Below are positions 27,029 to 36,087 of a stretch of 64,000 bases of DNA, piece by piece; within the stretch, counting starts at the first letter, position 1; each line of letters begins with the position of its first letter. This DNA is from Haloplanus rubicundus (GTDB lineage: Archaea > Halobacteriota > Halobacteria > Halobacteriales > Haloferacaceae). Position numbers and translations under genes: made by a program. The DNA is taken from assembly GCF_003342675.1 (NCBI RefSeq), contig NZ_CP031148.1, positions 930,001 through 994,000 on the forward strand. Reading direction: 5' to 3'. The notes below the pieces were generated by a model that saw nothing but the letters and a program-made list of their open reading frames with translations, was not told the origin of the DNA and ran no database searches.

Positions 27029-27141
27029 AATTTTTCGCAAGACACGGGTGACGCCGGGGTGCCGCGCGAGGCGGCGGCGTCACACACCCGCGACCCGCCC
27101 CGCGACAACGGTCAGGGCACGGGTCCGCTGGCCGCCCGTCC

Positions 27142-27957
27142 CTACTTGAACCCTCGCTCGGGTACGTGCCCGACGACCACGTCGAACGGCACCACCTCGG
27201 CCCGGCGGTACGTCTCCGCCTGCATCGCTTCGACCACCTCGCGACCCATCTCGCGCCACGCCGTCCGCAGGTCGTCGTACTCGTCGCCGACCGCCCGCCG
27301 GAGTTCCGTCTCGTGGTCCGCCAGCCCCGCTCCCGTCGCCTTCCGGGTCGCGTCCTCCAAGTCGGCCTCGCCGTACGGCGGTTCGATCACCTTCCGGTGG
27401 TAGTGCCGGCGCGTGGTCACGTCGACCAGTCCGGCGGCCTCGAACGCCTCGCGCACCCGGTCGCCCATGGCCACGTCGGTTTCCACGCCGTCGAGATACG
27501 CCTCGCGCACCCGGCGTTCGAGTGTGACTTCACTGTGGACCGTCGACTCGACGGCCACGTCGCCGTTGTCTGGTTCGACGGCCGCCACCGTCTCGCGGGC
27601 GACGCGGCGGAACTCCCGGAGCGCCGCGGCCGGATCGGGCAGGTTCACGAGGAGCGCCTGACACGCCACGAGGTCGACGGCGCCGTCACGGACGGGGAGT
27701 CGGAGGGCGTCGCCGGCGACGACCGGCAGTCCGGTCTCCTCGCGGGCGACCCGCAGGAGCGAGGGGTCGGCGTCGGCGCCGACGACGGTGCAGTCCTCGC
27801 CCGCCTCCTCGGCGAGCACCCGCGTAAACTCGCCCGTCCCACAGCCGGCGTCGAGGACGCGCTCACGGGACGGCAAATCGAGGGCCGCGAGGGCGTCCCG
27901 CGACGCCCACAGGCCCGCCCGCGTCCGCCGGAGGTAGTCGGCCGAGAAGTTGCGCAC
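27142..27957 (-). CDS. class I SAM-dependent methyltransferase
   Basis: 271 residues from GTG 27957. The SAM-binding motif I is RVLDAGCGTGEFTRVLAEE, motif II has VVGADADPSLL, then VVAGDALRLPVRDGAVDLV is the usual motif III/IV stretch. The C-terminal half lacks obvious substrate-binding features and is helical with many Arg and Glu. Substrate unknown; the fold is that of small-molecule methyltransferases. It stands 29 bp downstream of the secreted phosphodiesterase-like gene on the same strand. Confidence 0.88.
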   Translation of the reverse strand: MRNFSADYLRRTRAGLWASRDALAALDLPSRERVLDAGCGTGEFTRVLAEEAGEDCTVVGADADPSLLRVAREETGLPVVAGDALRLPVRDGAVDLVACQALLVNLPDPAAALREFRRVARETVAAVEPDNGDVAVESTVHSEVTLERRVREAYLDGVETDVAMGDRVREAFEAAGLVDVTTRRHYHRKVIEPPYGEADLEDATRKATGAGLADHETELRRAVGDEYDDLRTAWREMGREVVEAMQAETYRRAEVVPFDVVVGHVPERGFK

Positions 27958-27986
27958 GCGGGCCGTACCGCGCCGGGGGGCAAAAA

Positions 27987-29258
27987 TCAGTCGTCCTCGA
28001 TCCGTCGGCGGGCGGCCAGCGCCGCCGCGACGACGGCGGTGACGCCCGCGGTGACGCCGAACCCCGGCACCGTGACGCTGGTGTCGTCGTCGACACGGAC
28101 CGACACCGACTCCGACGGCGTCCGGGTGGGGGTCCCCGTCGGTGCCGGCGTCGCCGTCCCGGTCGGCGTCGACGACGGGGTGGCGGTCGGCGCCGCGTCG
28201 GGCGAGAGCGTCGCCACCACGCCCGCGTGATCCGAGGGCCAGAGTCGGTCGCCGTCGACCGCGATTCGGTTCGCCGGGTCGGCGCCCACGCGCGTCACGT
28301 CGGTCGCCCCGAGGTCGCCGCGGACGAGGACGTGATCGATCCGCGCCGTCAGCGACACCTCGTCGTTGCGGAGGCCCGCAGCGTGACAGCAGGTGTTGCC
28401 GACGCCGTCGGCCGCGTCGCGAAAGGTCCCGGTGAGGTGGTCGTAGGCCCCACGTGATCCGCCGGGGCCGCTGTTCAGGTCGCCGACGAGGACGACCGGG
28501 TCCCGTCGGTCCGCGAGCAGCGTCTCCAGTTCCGTCGCCTGCTCCAGTCGCGTCCCCGCCGACGCCGATTCGAGGTGTGTATTACAGACGGTCAGTCGCG
28601 TCCCGCCGACCGTCACGTCGGCGAGCAGGTGGCCGCGCTCGACCGTGATCGATCGCTCACCGTCCGACAGCGAGACGGCGGCGTCGAACCGCCCCGTCGT
28701 TACGTTCTCGGTCGCCACCGACTCGTGAGCGAGCAACAGCGCGCGGTCGGTCAGGCGGACGGCGCGGCGCTCGCCGTCCACCGTCGTCGGGAGCTGGAAG
28801 TCGGTGGTCTCCACCGCGGCGACGACGCGATACGGCAGGTCGCGCTCGGAAAGCGCCGCCGTCAGCGTCTCTCGAAAATCGTAGCGGACGTCCGTCGCCG
28901 TGGGCGTCGTCCCCGCGGTCGGTTCGCCCGTCCGGATCAGCGCCACCTCCTGTAGCCCGACCAGGTCCGGTTCGGTCCGTTCGAGTTCGGCCGCGACGGC
29001 GTCCATGCGCTCGGCGACGTGGCTCCGGTCGACCGCCCGCACGAGGTCGTTCACGGCGGTCCGGACCGCCTCGCTCCCCTCCATCGCGGCGGTCAGGAGG
29101 CGAAAGAGGTTGGCGCCGAGATAACAGTTTCGCGTGGCGACCGTCACGGCGTCGTCCGACTGGGACTGGCCGCGACCGCGCCCGGTGCCGGCGACGCCGA
29201 CGCCGAGTGCGCCGGCGCCGACGGCGAGCGCGTCGCGTCGCGTGAATCCGTCGCTCAT
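27987..29258 (-). CDS. secreted endonuclease/exonuclease/phosphatase-family protein with PGF-CTERM anchor
   Basis: 423 residues. A Tat signal (TRRDALAVGAG) directs export. The domain has EEP-family motifs: TRNCYLGAN with Asn, LVGLQEV with the metal-binding Glu, CNTHLES, VLVGDLNSGPG, ARIDHVLV and the closing WPSDHAGV with the catalytic Asp-His. After a Thr/Pro-rich spacer, the C terminus is VPGFGVTAGVTAVVAA then ARRR, a PGF-CTERM signal for archaeosortase cutting and lipid attachment. It likely hydrolyses phosphodiester or phosphomonoester bonds at the cell surface. Confidence 0.9.
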   Translation of the reverse strand: MSDGFTRRDALAVGAGALGVGVAGTGRGRGQSQSDDAVTVATRNCYLGANLFRLLTAAMEGSEAVRTAVNDLVRAVDRSHVAERMDAVAAELERTEPDLVGLQEVALIRTGEPTAGTTPTATDVRYDFRETLTAALSERDLPYRVVAAVETTDFQLPTTVDGERRAVRLTDRALLLAHESVATENVTTGRFDAAVSLSDGERSITVERGHLLADVTVGGTRLTVCNTHLESASAGTRLEQATELETLLADRRDPVVLVGDLNSGPGGSRGAYDHLTGTFRDAADGVGNTCCHAAGLRNDEVSLTARIDHVLVRGDLGATDVTRVGADPANRIAVDGDRLWPSDHAGVVATLSPDAAPTATPSSTPTGTATPAPTGTPTRTPSESVSVRVDDDTSVTVPGFGVTAGVTAVVAAALAARRRIEDD

Positions 29259-29302
29259 TCGACCGTCGCTACGGCGGGTCGTCGGAAAAGCGCCGCGGCC
29301 TC

Positions 29303-29384
29303 ATACGGATTATCGTCCCTGTTTACCGGTGGTTCGCCGAGACAGTCCGGCGAACCACCGATAACGACGGACAATAACCCGTAT
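29303..29384. repeat. dispersed palindromic element, copy 1
   Basis: Inner arms CGGTGGTTCGCCG (29327-29339) and CGGCGAACCACCG (29348-29360) are a perfect 13-bp inverted repeat with an 8-base loop. Outer arms ATACGGATTATCGTCC (29303-29318) and GGACAATAACCCGTAT (29369-29384) pair at 14 of 16 positions. The right end touches the endonuclease IV stop codon. Similar copies are at 41278, 42864 and 45005. Confidence 0.85.
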
Positions 29385-30214
29385 TACTCCGCCGCCAGTT
29401 CGTGGACGCGGTCGATGTTCCACGCGAAGCTCTTGCCGTCCTCCGTCGGCGTCTCCAGCACGAACGGCCGGTCGCGCAGATCGGGGTGGCCGACGATCCG
29501 GCGCATGCCGTCGACGCCGATCTCCCCCTCGCCGACGTGGGCGTGTTCGTCCTTGTTCGTCCCGCAGGCGTGTTTCGAGTCGTTGAGGTGGAGACAGTGC
29601 AGATGTTCGAGGCCGATCACGTCGTCGAACTCGTCGACCGTTTCGTCGACGCCCGCGGGCGTCGAGAGGTCGTAGCCGGCGGCGAAAGCGTGGGCGGTGT
29701 CGAGACAGACGCCGAGGTCGTGGGTCGACTCCTCCAGAACTGCCGCCAGATGTTCGAAGTCGCCGCCGAGTTTCGTCCCGCTGCCCGCGTCGCTCTCGAC
29801 GAGGACCGTCACGCCCTCGGGCACGTCGAGTTCGTCGAGGGCGCTCACGGCGTTGTCGAGGCCGCCGTCGACGCCCGCGCCCGTGTGCGCGCCGAGGTGG
29901 ACGTTGACGTACTCGATGCCGAGTTTGTCGGCGGCGTCGACTTCGCGTTGCATGCTTTCGACCGATTTCGCGCGCAGGTCGTCTTTCGGCGTACAGAGGT
30001 TGACGAGATAGGAGGAGTGGATGACCCACGGGCCGTCCAGATGCTCGGCGGTGCCCTCGCGGAACGCCGTAGCCTCGTCGTCGTCGACGTTCGGGTCTTG
30101 CCAGACTTGCGGGGAGTGGGTGAAGATCTGTCCGCAGTTACCGCCAACGTCGCGCTGGTTGTCGACCGCGTTGTCGACGCCGCCGGCGACGGATACGTGT
30201 GCTCCGACTCGCAT
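29384..30214 (-). CDS. nfo: endonuclease IV (AP endonuclease)
   Basis: 276 residues, the usual length. Signature features: [12 protein letters not shown] at the N terminus, [30 protein letters not shown] with the metal-binding Glu, [16 protein letters not shown] and [26 protein letters not shown] with the His and Asp zinc ligands, ending [10 protein letters not shown]. It cuts DNA 5' to abasic sites in base excision repair. Preceded by the dispersed repeat at its 3' side. Confidence 0.95.
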   Translation of the reverse strand: MRVGAHVSVAGGVDNAVDNQRDVGGNCGQIFTHSPQVWQDPNVDDDEATAFREGTAEHLDGPWVIHSSYLVNLCTPKDDLRAKSVESMQREVDAADKLGIEYVNVHLGAHTGAGVDGGLDNAVSALDELDVPEGVTVLVESDAGSGTKLGGDFEHLAAVLEESTHDLGVCLDTAHAFAAGYDLSTPAGVDETVDEFDDVIGLEHLHCLHLNDSKHACGTNKDEHAHVGEGEIGVDGMRRIVGHPDLRDRPFVLETPTEDGKSFAWNIDRVHELAAE

Positions 30215-30295
30215 ACCTTCCCCTGTCTTCGAGCGCGCAAAGGCGCTTCGAATCGGACACCAACGGTTTTTGTCGACCCCGGCTGATGGACCGGT

Positions 30296-30823
30296 ATGGA
30301 CGGTCCGATAGCGGTCGGCGAGACGGTTGCGGACGTGTCGGCCACGCTCGTCCGCCCGGACGGCACGGCGACCGACGTGGCGCTGGATGACCTAGTCGCG
30401 GAACGTCCCGTGTTGCTCAGCTTCTACACGCTCGATTTCAGCCCCGACTGCATCGACGAGTGGTGTTCGTTCCGCGATTTCGACTGGTTCGCGAGCGGCG
30501 ATCACGTCCAGGTCGTCGGCTGTAGCAAGTCCAGTGCCGGCCTCCACCGCCGCTTCATCGACCATCTCGACCTGAGCTTTCCGCTCTACACCGATCCGGA
30601 TCTCGCCGTCTCGGACGCCTTCGGCGTCACGTACCGCACCCTGGGGATCACGCGGCGTTCGCGTCGGTCGTGTTTCTTCCTCGATTCGGACCTGACGGTC
30701 CGCTACCGGTGGCTCGGCGAGCACTGGCTGGACCCGACGCGCGACACGCCGCCGGTGAGCGAGATTCACGACGCCATCGTCGAGGAACTCGACGTCTCCG
30801 ACCCCGAGACGTTCGGCTTCTAA
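30296..30823 (+). CDS. peroxiredoxin-like (AhpC/TSA, redoxin) protein
   Basis: 175 residues. Thioredoxin-fold redoxin with [20 protein letters not shown]: the family's T-x-x-C region is modified, with a Cys at PDCIDEWC. Later strands ([50 protein letters not shown]) fit AhpC/TSA peroxiredoxins. Substrate and reductant are not defined. It converges on the lipoate ligase gene with a 4-bp overlap of the stops. Confidence 0.82.
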   Translation: MDGPIAVGETVADVSATLVRPDGTATDVALDDLVAERPVLLSFYTLDFSPDCIDEWCSFRDFDWFASGDHVQVVGCSKSSAGLHRRFIDHLDLSFPLYTDPDLAVSDAFGVTYRTLGITRRSRRSCFFLDSDLTVRYRWLGEHWLDPTRDTPPVSEIHDAIVEELDVSDPETFGF

Positions 30824-31650
30824 CGACGCCCCGGCCGCCGGCGCGTCCACTCGTCGCTCGCGTACTTCTCGCTCGCTCGGTCGCGTGCCCGTTCGAGTTC
30901 GTCGCCGGTCCAGCTTCCTTCCGTGGCGTCCGCCCAGTCCGCGAGCGCCGCTTCGAGCGCCCCCACCGCCTCCGACCGGCTCACGTCCGCGTGGTCCGCG
31001 ATGCCCGTCACGCGCTCCCGGAACGCCGCCGGCGTCACGCTCGCATCGGCGAAGACGGCGAGGTGACGCTCCGCGTTCACCGCGTACGTGAGCGAGCCGT
31101 GTTGCACGACGGCGTCGGTCCGGCGGTGCTGGGCGTTGCCGCTCACCTTCCGCTCCTCGCCGTCCGTCTCGACCACCACGTCGTGGGCGGGGTGGAGTTC
31201 GCGCAGGTAACACGCCGGCTGGTGGCGGGCAGGGCGTTCCGTCTCCGCGAAGCGGGCGGGGACGCCCATGCGCTCGAAGGCGTCGAGGATCGGGGCGCAC
31301 AGTTCGTGGTACGATTCCACGAGGTCGCCGGGGAGTTCGTCCGCCGGCGCGACGATCGTGTAGGAGACGTCGCCGTGACTGTCGTGGTAGATGCCGCCGC
31401 CACCGGTCGGCCGGCGCGTGACGCCGACACCCTCCCGCTCGCAGTGGTCCCAGTCGACGGTGTCGGGGTCCTGGTGGTAGCCGAGCGAGAGTGTTCTCGG
31501 CTCCCAGCGATACACCCGGAGGGTTCGGGGGCCGCCCGCGGCGGCCGTCTCCGCCGCAATCTCGTCGAGCGCCATGTTCATCGGTCCCGGCCACGCCTCC
31601 TCGCGGATCAGCCGCCACTCGCGGTCGGCGTGCCCGTCGCTCGCGTCCAT
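30820..31650 (-). CDS. lipoate-protein ligase family protein
   Basis: 276 residues from ATG 31650. A biotin/lipoate ligase fold: EEAWPGPMNMALDEIAAE, LRVYRWEPRTLSLGYHQD, then RRPTGGGGIYHDSHGDVSYTI (the lipoyl-binding RRxxGGG loop), and a Lys in RKVSGNAQHRRTDAVVQHGSL. This matches LplA/LipM-type enzymes that transfer lipoyl or octanoyl groups to E2 or H proteins. Whether it is a ligase or a transferase is not clear from sequence. Confidence 0.9.
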   Translation of the reverse strand: MDASDGHADREWRLIREEAWPGPMNMALDEIAAETAAAGGPRTLRVYRWEPRTLSLGYHQDPDTVDWDHCEREGVGVTRRPTGGGGIYHDSHGDVSYTIVAPADELPGDLVESYHELCAPILDAFERMGVPARFAETERPARHQPACYLRELHPAHDVVVETDGEERKVSGNAQHRRTDAVVQHGSLTYAVNAERHLAVFADASVTPAAFRERVTGIADHADVSRSEAVGALEAALADWADATEGSWTGDELERARDRASEKYASDEWTRRRPGRR

Positions 31651-31697
31651 ACCGACCGGTCGGCGCCGGCCGGCAAATGGGTTTCGCGAGCGCCCGC

Positions 31698-32501
31698 TCA
31701 CCCCGCCTGCTCGTGGAGGCGTTCGAGCACGTCACCGACCTCGTCGACGAACACCTCGAAGAACCGTTCGCCCTTCTCGGCGGTCGCCAGTTCGGGGTTG
31801 CCGACCGCGCCGGTGTCGCTGAACGCGTCGAAGTCGGCGTAGGCGGCGAGCGGCCCCGGATGCGAGAGGTCGTCGCGGGTGCGGTCGTACGGCGACTCCC
31901 ACGGCCGTCCCTCGGCGGCGTCCATGTCGACCAGCTCGGGGCGGAGGTGGGCGATCATCGACGTCTCGATTTCGCCCGCGTGGCCGGCGCCGCCGCGGTC
32001 GCTCTCCCGAATTTCGCCGATCCGCTCGGCGCCCAGATCGAAGTACGTGACACCCAGTATCTCGGCGTCCCGGTGCGTGGACCCGATCGTACTCGTCGCG
32101 CTCGAAACGAGCGCGCCGTTGCCGCCGTGGCCGTTCAAGAGCAGGAGGCCGTCGAACCCCTCCCCGAGGACCGACCCCGCCGTGTCTTCGAGGAGCGCGA
32201 GCAGCCGGCCGCCGTCGAGGGTCACCGTGCCCCCGAAGGGCGTATGATGCGGGGAGTGCCCGGTCCAGAGCGGCGGCGTGACGAGTATCGGCATCCCGTC
32301 GGCGACGCGTTCCGCGGCCGTCGTGGCGACGGCGTCGGCGAGGATCGTATCCGTCGCCGTCGGCAGGTGGTGACCGTGCTGTTCGAGGCTGCCGACCGGC
32401 ACGACGGCGACCGACCCGTCCCGTTCGGCCACGGACCGAACGGCCGGATACGGCTTGCCCGCCCACGCGACCGGCGACGCACCGATGGTATCGTACACCA
32501 T
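31698..32501 (-). CDS. creatininase-family amidohydrolase
   Basis: 267 residues from ATG 32501. Signature VAVVPVGSLEQHGHHLPTAT provides metal-binding Glu and His residues; FDGLLLLNGHGGNGAL and GGAGHAGEIETSMIAHLRPE are further family motifs. The family includes creatininase, the archaeal ArfB formamide hydrolase of riboflavin synthesis, and MftE. It is divergent from the ABC importer with 185 bp between, so it may act on an imported compound, but ArfB-like function is equally possible. Confidence 0.88.
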   Translation of the reverse strand: MVYDTIGASPVAWAGKPYPAVRSVAERDGSVAVVPVGSLEQHGHHLPTATDTILADAVATTAAERVADGMPILVTPPLWTGHSPHHTPFGGTVTLDGGRLLALLEDTAGSVLGEGFDGLLLLNGHGGNGALVSSATSTIGSTHRDAEILGVTYFDLGAERIGEIRESDRGGAGHAGEIETSMIAHLRPELVDMDAAEGRPWESPYDRTRDDLSHPGPLAAYADFDAFSDTGAVGNPELATAEKGERFFEVFVDEVGDVLERLHEQAG

Positions 32502-32686
32502 GCGCCGGCTACGGCGGTGAGGGGCAAAACTGCGTGGGCCGTGCGCCGCGCAGACGCGGACCGCGCCGTCGGACGCCGTGTTCCGAGATCGCCGTACCAT
32601 CCGGGCTTCACTATCTGAAAATAACCCTAAATCGTGTAATCGGAACAAGGACAACACTTTTGCTCCCCCTTCTAATTAGGTCGGGT
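32502..32686. promoter_or_regulatory. divergent control region of the creatininase and ABC importer genes
   Basis: The right half (32610-32680) is AT-rich, with GAAAATAACCCTAAAT (from 32618) and TTCTAATTAGG (from 32670), and could supply TATA elements for the importer operon starting at 32687. No clear operator is seen. Confidence 0.45.
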
Positions 32687-33640
32687 ATGTCAATACGTGA
32701 TTTGATACCAACCAGCGGCGCAGGGCCGCTGGACGCCGTCACGAGCAATCACATCGTCCGTAACTTCGTCGGCGGCCTCCGGTTGATGCTCAACGACCGG
32801 ACGACCGCCGTATACTTCTGGATCCTCGTCGGCATCGCGGTCCTCGGCCTCGTCGGCCCCGCCATCGCGCCGTACGACATCGAAGAGACGCAGTACGACG
32901 ACGAGACGGGTGAGGTGTTGAGCGCCGCGCCGCCCTCGCTCGACCACCCGCTCGGGACGACCTTCGCCGGCTACGACGTGCTCTCCCGCCTGCTGGTCGG
33001 TGCCCGGCCGACCGTGATCACGGGCGTCCTCGGCGGGGGACTGATACTTACCATCGGGACGACCATCGGGATAACCGCGGGCTACGTCGGGGGTCGCACG
33101 GAGACGATCCTGATGCGCTTTACCGACTTCGCGTACGGCGTGCCGCTCATCCCCTTCGGCATCGTGATGATCACGTTCCTCGGCGTCGGGTTCATCTCCT
33201 CGATTCTCGTCATCGGGCTGATCCTGTGGCGGGGGGGTGCCCGGGTGATACGCGCCCAGACCCTGCAGATCAAGCAGTACCCGTTCGTCAAGGTCGCCAA
33301 AGCGACGGGTGCGAGCCGCCGGCGGATCATCATCAAGCACATCCTCCCGAACGTGGCCCCGATGGCCATCTTCTTCCTGGCGCTCGGCGTCGGCTACGCC
33401 ATCATGCTCCAGGCGAGCCTGACGTTCCTCGGGGTCGCGTCGCCGTTTACCCCGTCGTGGGGCGTCATGATCCGGAACGCGTTCAACTCGGGGTACATGT
33501 CCGAGGCGTGGTGGTGGTCGCTGACGCCCGGCCTCCTGATCGGCATCACCGTGCTCTCGACGTTCATGTTCGGACGCGGGTACGAGGACCTCATCACGGC
33601 CGACGGCGAGTCGGTCGAAGCGGATACGGTGGCTGCCTAA
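32687..33640 (+). CDS. oligopeptide/dipeptide ABC transporter permease (DppC-like)
   Basis: 317 residues, six predicted helices. The N terminus has a cytoplasmic stretch, then VYFWILVGIAVLGLVGPA. The permease loop with the EAA-type consensus is FVKVAKATGASRRRIIIKHI and LPNVAPM. LDHPLGTTFAGYDVLSRLL is the DppC/OppC signature (usually HxLGTDxxGRDxxSRLL). It is the first gene of the importer operon, with the first ATPase starting 2 bp after its stop. Confidence 0.93.
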   Translation: MSIRDLIPTSGAGPLDAVTSNHIVRNFVGGLRLMLNDRTTAVYFWILVGIAVLGLVGPAIAPYDIEETQYDDETGEVLSAAPPSLDHPLGTTFAGYDVLSRLLVGARPTVITGVLGGGLILTIGTTIGITAGYVGGRTETILMRFTDFAYGVPLIPFGIVMITFLGVGFISSILVIGLILWRGGARVIRAQTLQIKQYPFVKVAKATGASRRRIIIKHILPNVAPMAIFFLALGVGYAIMLQASLTFLGVASPFTPSWGVMIRNAFNSGYMSEAWWWSLTPGLLIGITVLSTFMFGRGYEDLITADGESVEADTVAA

Positions 33641-33641
33641 T

Positions 33642-34679
33642 ATGAGCGATCCACTACTCGAGGTCGAAGACCTCACGATCCGGTACGAGACGGACGGCGG
33701 CGACCTGACTGCGGTGTCGGGCGCCTCCTTCAGCATCGACGACGGCGAGTTCTTCGGTCTCGCCGGCGAGTCCGGCTCCGGGAAGAGCACGACCGCCAAG
33801 GCGATCATCGGCGGCCTCGACGACAACGGCCGCGTCGACGGCGGGACGATCCGGTACCGCGGCGAGGAGATTCAGGACTTCACCGAAAAACAACTCAACA
33901 AGGAGCTCCGGTGGAAGGAGATCTCCTGGATTCCCCAGAGCTCGATGAACAGCCTCGACCCGCTCCAGCGGGTGAGCGAGCAGGCGGCCGAAATCGGACG
34001 GGTCCACACCGACCTCTCGAACGAGGCCATTCGCGAGAAACTGAAAGAGATGTTCGCCGTGGTCGGGCTCCAGGAGAGCCGGATCGACGACTACCCCCAC
34101 CAGTTCTCCGGCGGGATGCAACAGCGGGCGATCATCGCGCTCGCGCTGTTTCTCGAACCCAGCCTCGTCATCGCCGACGAGCCGACGACGGCGCTCGACG
34201 TGATCATGCAGGACCAGATCTTCAAGTATCTCGACCGGATGAAAGACGACGCCGAGACGAGCCTCCTGCTCATCACCCACGACATCAGCGTGATCTTCGA
34301 GTCGTGTGACAGCGTGGCAATCATGCACGCCAGTCAGATCGCCGAGCGCGGCTCGACGGAGGCAGTCCACGACAACCCGCGCCACCCTTACGCCTTCATG
34401 TTCAAGGAGGCGTTCCCCGACATCCGCGAGCCGGACCGGGATCTGGAGGTGATCGACGGCTACCCGCCCGAACTGATCGGCGAGGTGACCGCGTGTAGCT
34501 TCGCCGACCGATGTCCGTGGGCCGTCGAGGAGTGCCGCGAGAGCGCCCCACCGCTCGACCCCGTCGGCGACGACGACGCCACGCACGCCGCGTCGTGTTT
34601 CCGCGCCGACGAGGCGTACGAACTGTACGAGAAGCACGGGGCGACCGATCCGGCCGCGCCGGAACAGGGGGACGACTGA
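33642..34679 (+). CDS. oligopeptide/dipeptide ABC transporter ATP-binding protein (DppD-like)
   Basis: 345 residues. Walker A GESGSGKST, the Q-loop in SWIPQSSMNSLDP, signature FSGGMQQR, Walker B LVIADEPTTALD and the switch His in LLITHD are complete. The C-terminal oligo_HPY region has the compact cysteine motif ACSFADRCPWAVEECRE, in which four Cys may bind an Fe-S cluster as reported for DppD-type proteins. Starts 2 bp after the permease gene. Confidence 0.94.
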   Translation: MSDPLLEVEDLTIRYETDGGDLTAVSGASFSIDDGEFFGLAGESGSGKSTTAKAIIGGLDDNGRVDGGTIRYRGEEIQDFTEKQLNKELRWKEISWIPQSSMNSLDPLQRVSEQAAEIGRVHTDLSNEAIREKLKEMFAVVGLQESRIDDYPHQFSGGMQQRAIIALALFLEPSLVIADEPTTALDVIMQDQIFKYLDRMKDDAETSLLLITHDISVIFESCDSVAIMHASQIAERGSTEAVHDNPRHPYAFMFKEAFPDIREPDRDLEVIDGYPPELIGEVTACSFADRCPWAVEECRESAPPLDPVGDDDATHAASCFRADEAYELYEKHGATDPAAPEQGDD

Positions 34680-34680
34680 G

Positions 34681-35973
34681 ATGGCGGACGCTCCCCTGCT
34701 CGAAATCGACGGGCTGGAGAAACACTTCGAGGAGAGTTCGAACGTCTTCGACCTGCTCATGCGGCGCGATCCGTCGAAGATTCAGGCCGTCGACGGCGTC
34801 TCCTTCACCCTCGAACAGAACGACTCCATCGCCGTCATCGGCGAGAGTGGCTGCGGGAAGACGACGCTCCTGTTGACGCTCATCGGCCTCCACGACATCA
34901 CCGGCGGCGACGTGGTGTACAAGGGGACGCCGATGTCGTCGTTCGACAGCGCCGACTGGAAGGACTACCGGAGCAACGTACAGGTGATCTTCCAGGACCC
35001 GTTCAACTCGCTGGACCCGAAGATGACCGTCGAGGAGTCGCTGAAGGAGCCGCTCGAAATCCACGACGTGGGCAACCGCGACGAACGGATTCGGCAGGTG
35101 CTCGAGGACGTGGAGCTCCGACCGCCGGAGAAGTATCTGAAGCGCAAGCCGATGAACCTGAGCGGCGGCGAGAAACAGCGGGTCGCCATCGGGCGGGCGC
35201 TGGTGCTCGAGCCGGACATCATCCTCGCCGACGAGCCGGTGTCGATGCTCGACGTGTCGACGCAGGCGTCGGTGCTCCGGATGCTGAAGGGCCTCATCGA
35301 CGACTACGACGCCTCGATGATCTACATCTCCCACGACCTCTCGACGGTGTCGTACATCTCGGAGGTGGTGAACGTGATGTATCTGGGTCGGATCGTCGAG
35401 TCGGCGGCCACGGGGCAGCTCCTCGACGACCCCAAACACCCCTACACGGAGGCGCTCGTCTCGGCGATTCCGGTTCCGGACCCCCACTACGACCGCCCGC
35501 GGACGGAGATGTCCGGGGCGCCGCGCGATCCGATCGACCTGGGGGAGGGCTGTCGGTTCCGCGACCGGTGTCCGAAGGTGATTCCTCCCGACGACCTCGC
35601 GGTCGACCAGGCCGCGTATCGGGAGGTGATGGCCTTCCGCGAGGCGCTCGAACGGGACGCGCTCCCGCTCGACCGCATCCGGGAGAGCCTCGACGATCCG
35701 GGCGACCGGGACGCGCTCGCCGCCGCCATCCGCGACGAGTACTTCTCGACCGAGCTGTCGGGCGAGAACGCGGCGACGCTCGACTCGGCGCTCGAGGACA
35801 TCGCGGGCGGCGACCGCGAGACGGCCATCGAGGACCTCCGCGAGCGCTTCGAGAGCGTCTGTGAGATCACGCCGCGATCCATCGAGGCCGAGACCGACTG
35901 GCACGTCGCCTGCCACCAGTACTACGACCACGACCGACAGGTCACCGAGGACCATGCAATCACGACAGACTGA
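34681..35973 (+). CDS. oligopeptide/dipeptide ABC transporter ATP-binding protein (DppF-like) with C-terminal insertion
   Basis: 430 residues, about 100 longer than usual. Walker A GESGCGKTT, Q-loop QVIFQDPFNSLDP, signature LSGGEKQR, Walker B IILADEPVSMLD and switch His YISHD are intact. The C-terminal cysteine motif is split: CRFRDRCPKVIPPD at residues ~283-297 is separated by ~100 acidic, helical residues from SVCEITP and the closing ETDWHVACHQYY. The insertion is specific to this subunit; the DppD partner has the normal motif. Starts 2 bp after the DppD gene. Confidence 0.92.
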   Translation: MADAPLLEIDGLEKHFEESSNVFDLLMRRDPSKIQAVDGVSFTLEQNDSIAVIGESGCGKTTLLLTLIGLHDITGGDVVYKGTPMSSFDSADWKDYRSNVQVIFQDPFNSLDPKMTVEESLKEPLEIHDVGNRDERIRQVLEDVELRPPEKYLKRKPMNLSGGEKQRVAIGRALVLEPDIILADEPVSMLDVSTQASVLRMLKGLIDDYDASMIYISHDLSTVSYISEVVNVMYLGRIVESAATGQLLDDPKHPYTEALVSAIPVPDPHYDRPRTEMSGAPRDPIDLGEGCRFRDRCPKVIPPDDLAVDQAAYREVMAFREALERDALPLDRIRESLDDPGDRDALAAAIRDEYFSTELSGENAATLDSALEDIAGGDRETAIEDLRERFESVCEITPRSIEAETDWHVACHQYYDHDRQVTEDHAITTD

Positions 35974-36087
35974 CACCCGACCCCGGACGGCAGTGATCGT
36001 CAGCTCCCGGCCACGGCCACGGAGCGCACCGCACGGACGGGCCGCCCCCGACGGCTCCCGTCCCCCGAACGCGGAGGTGAGTACGCC

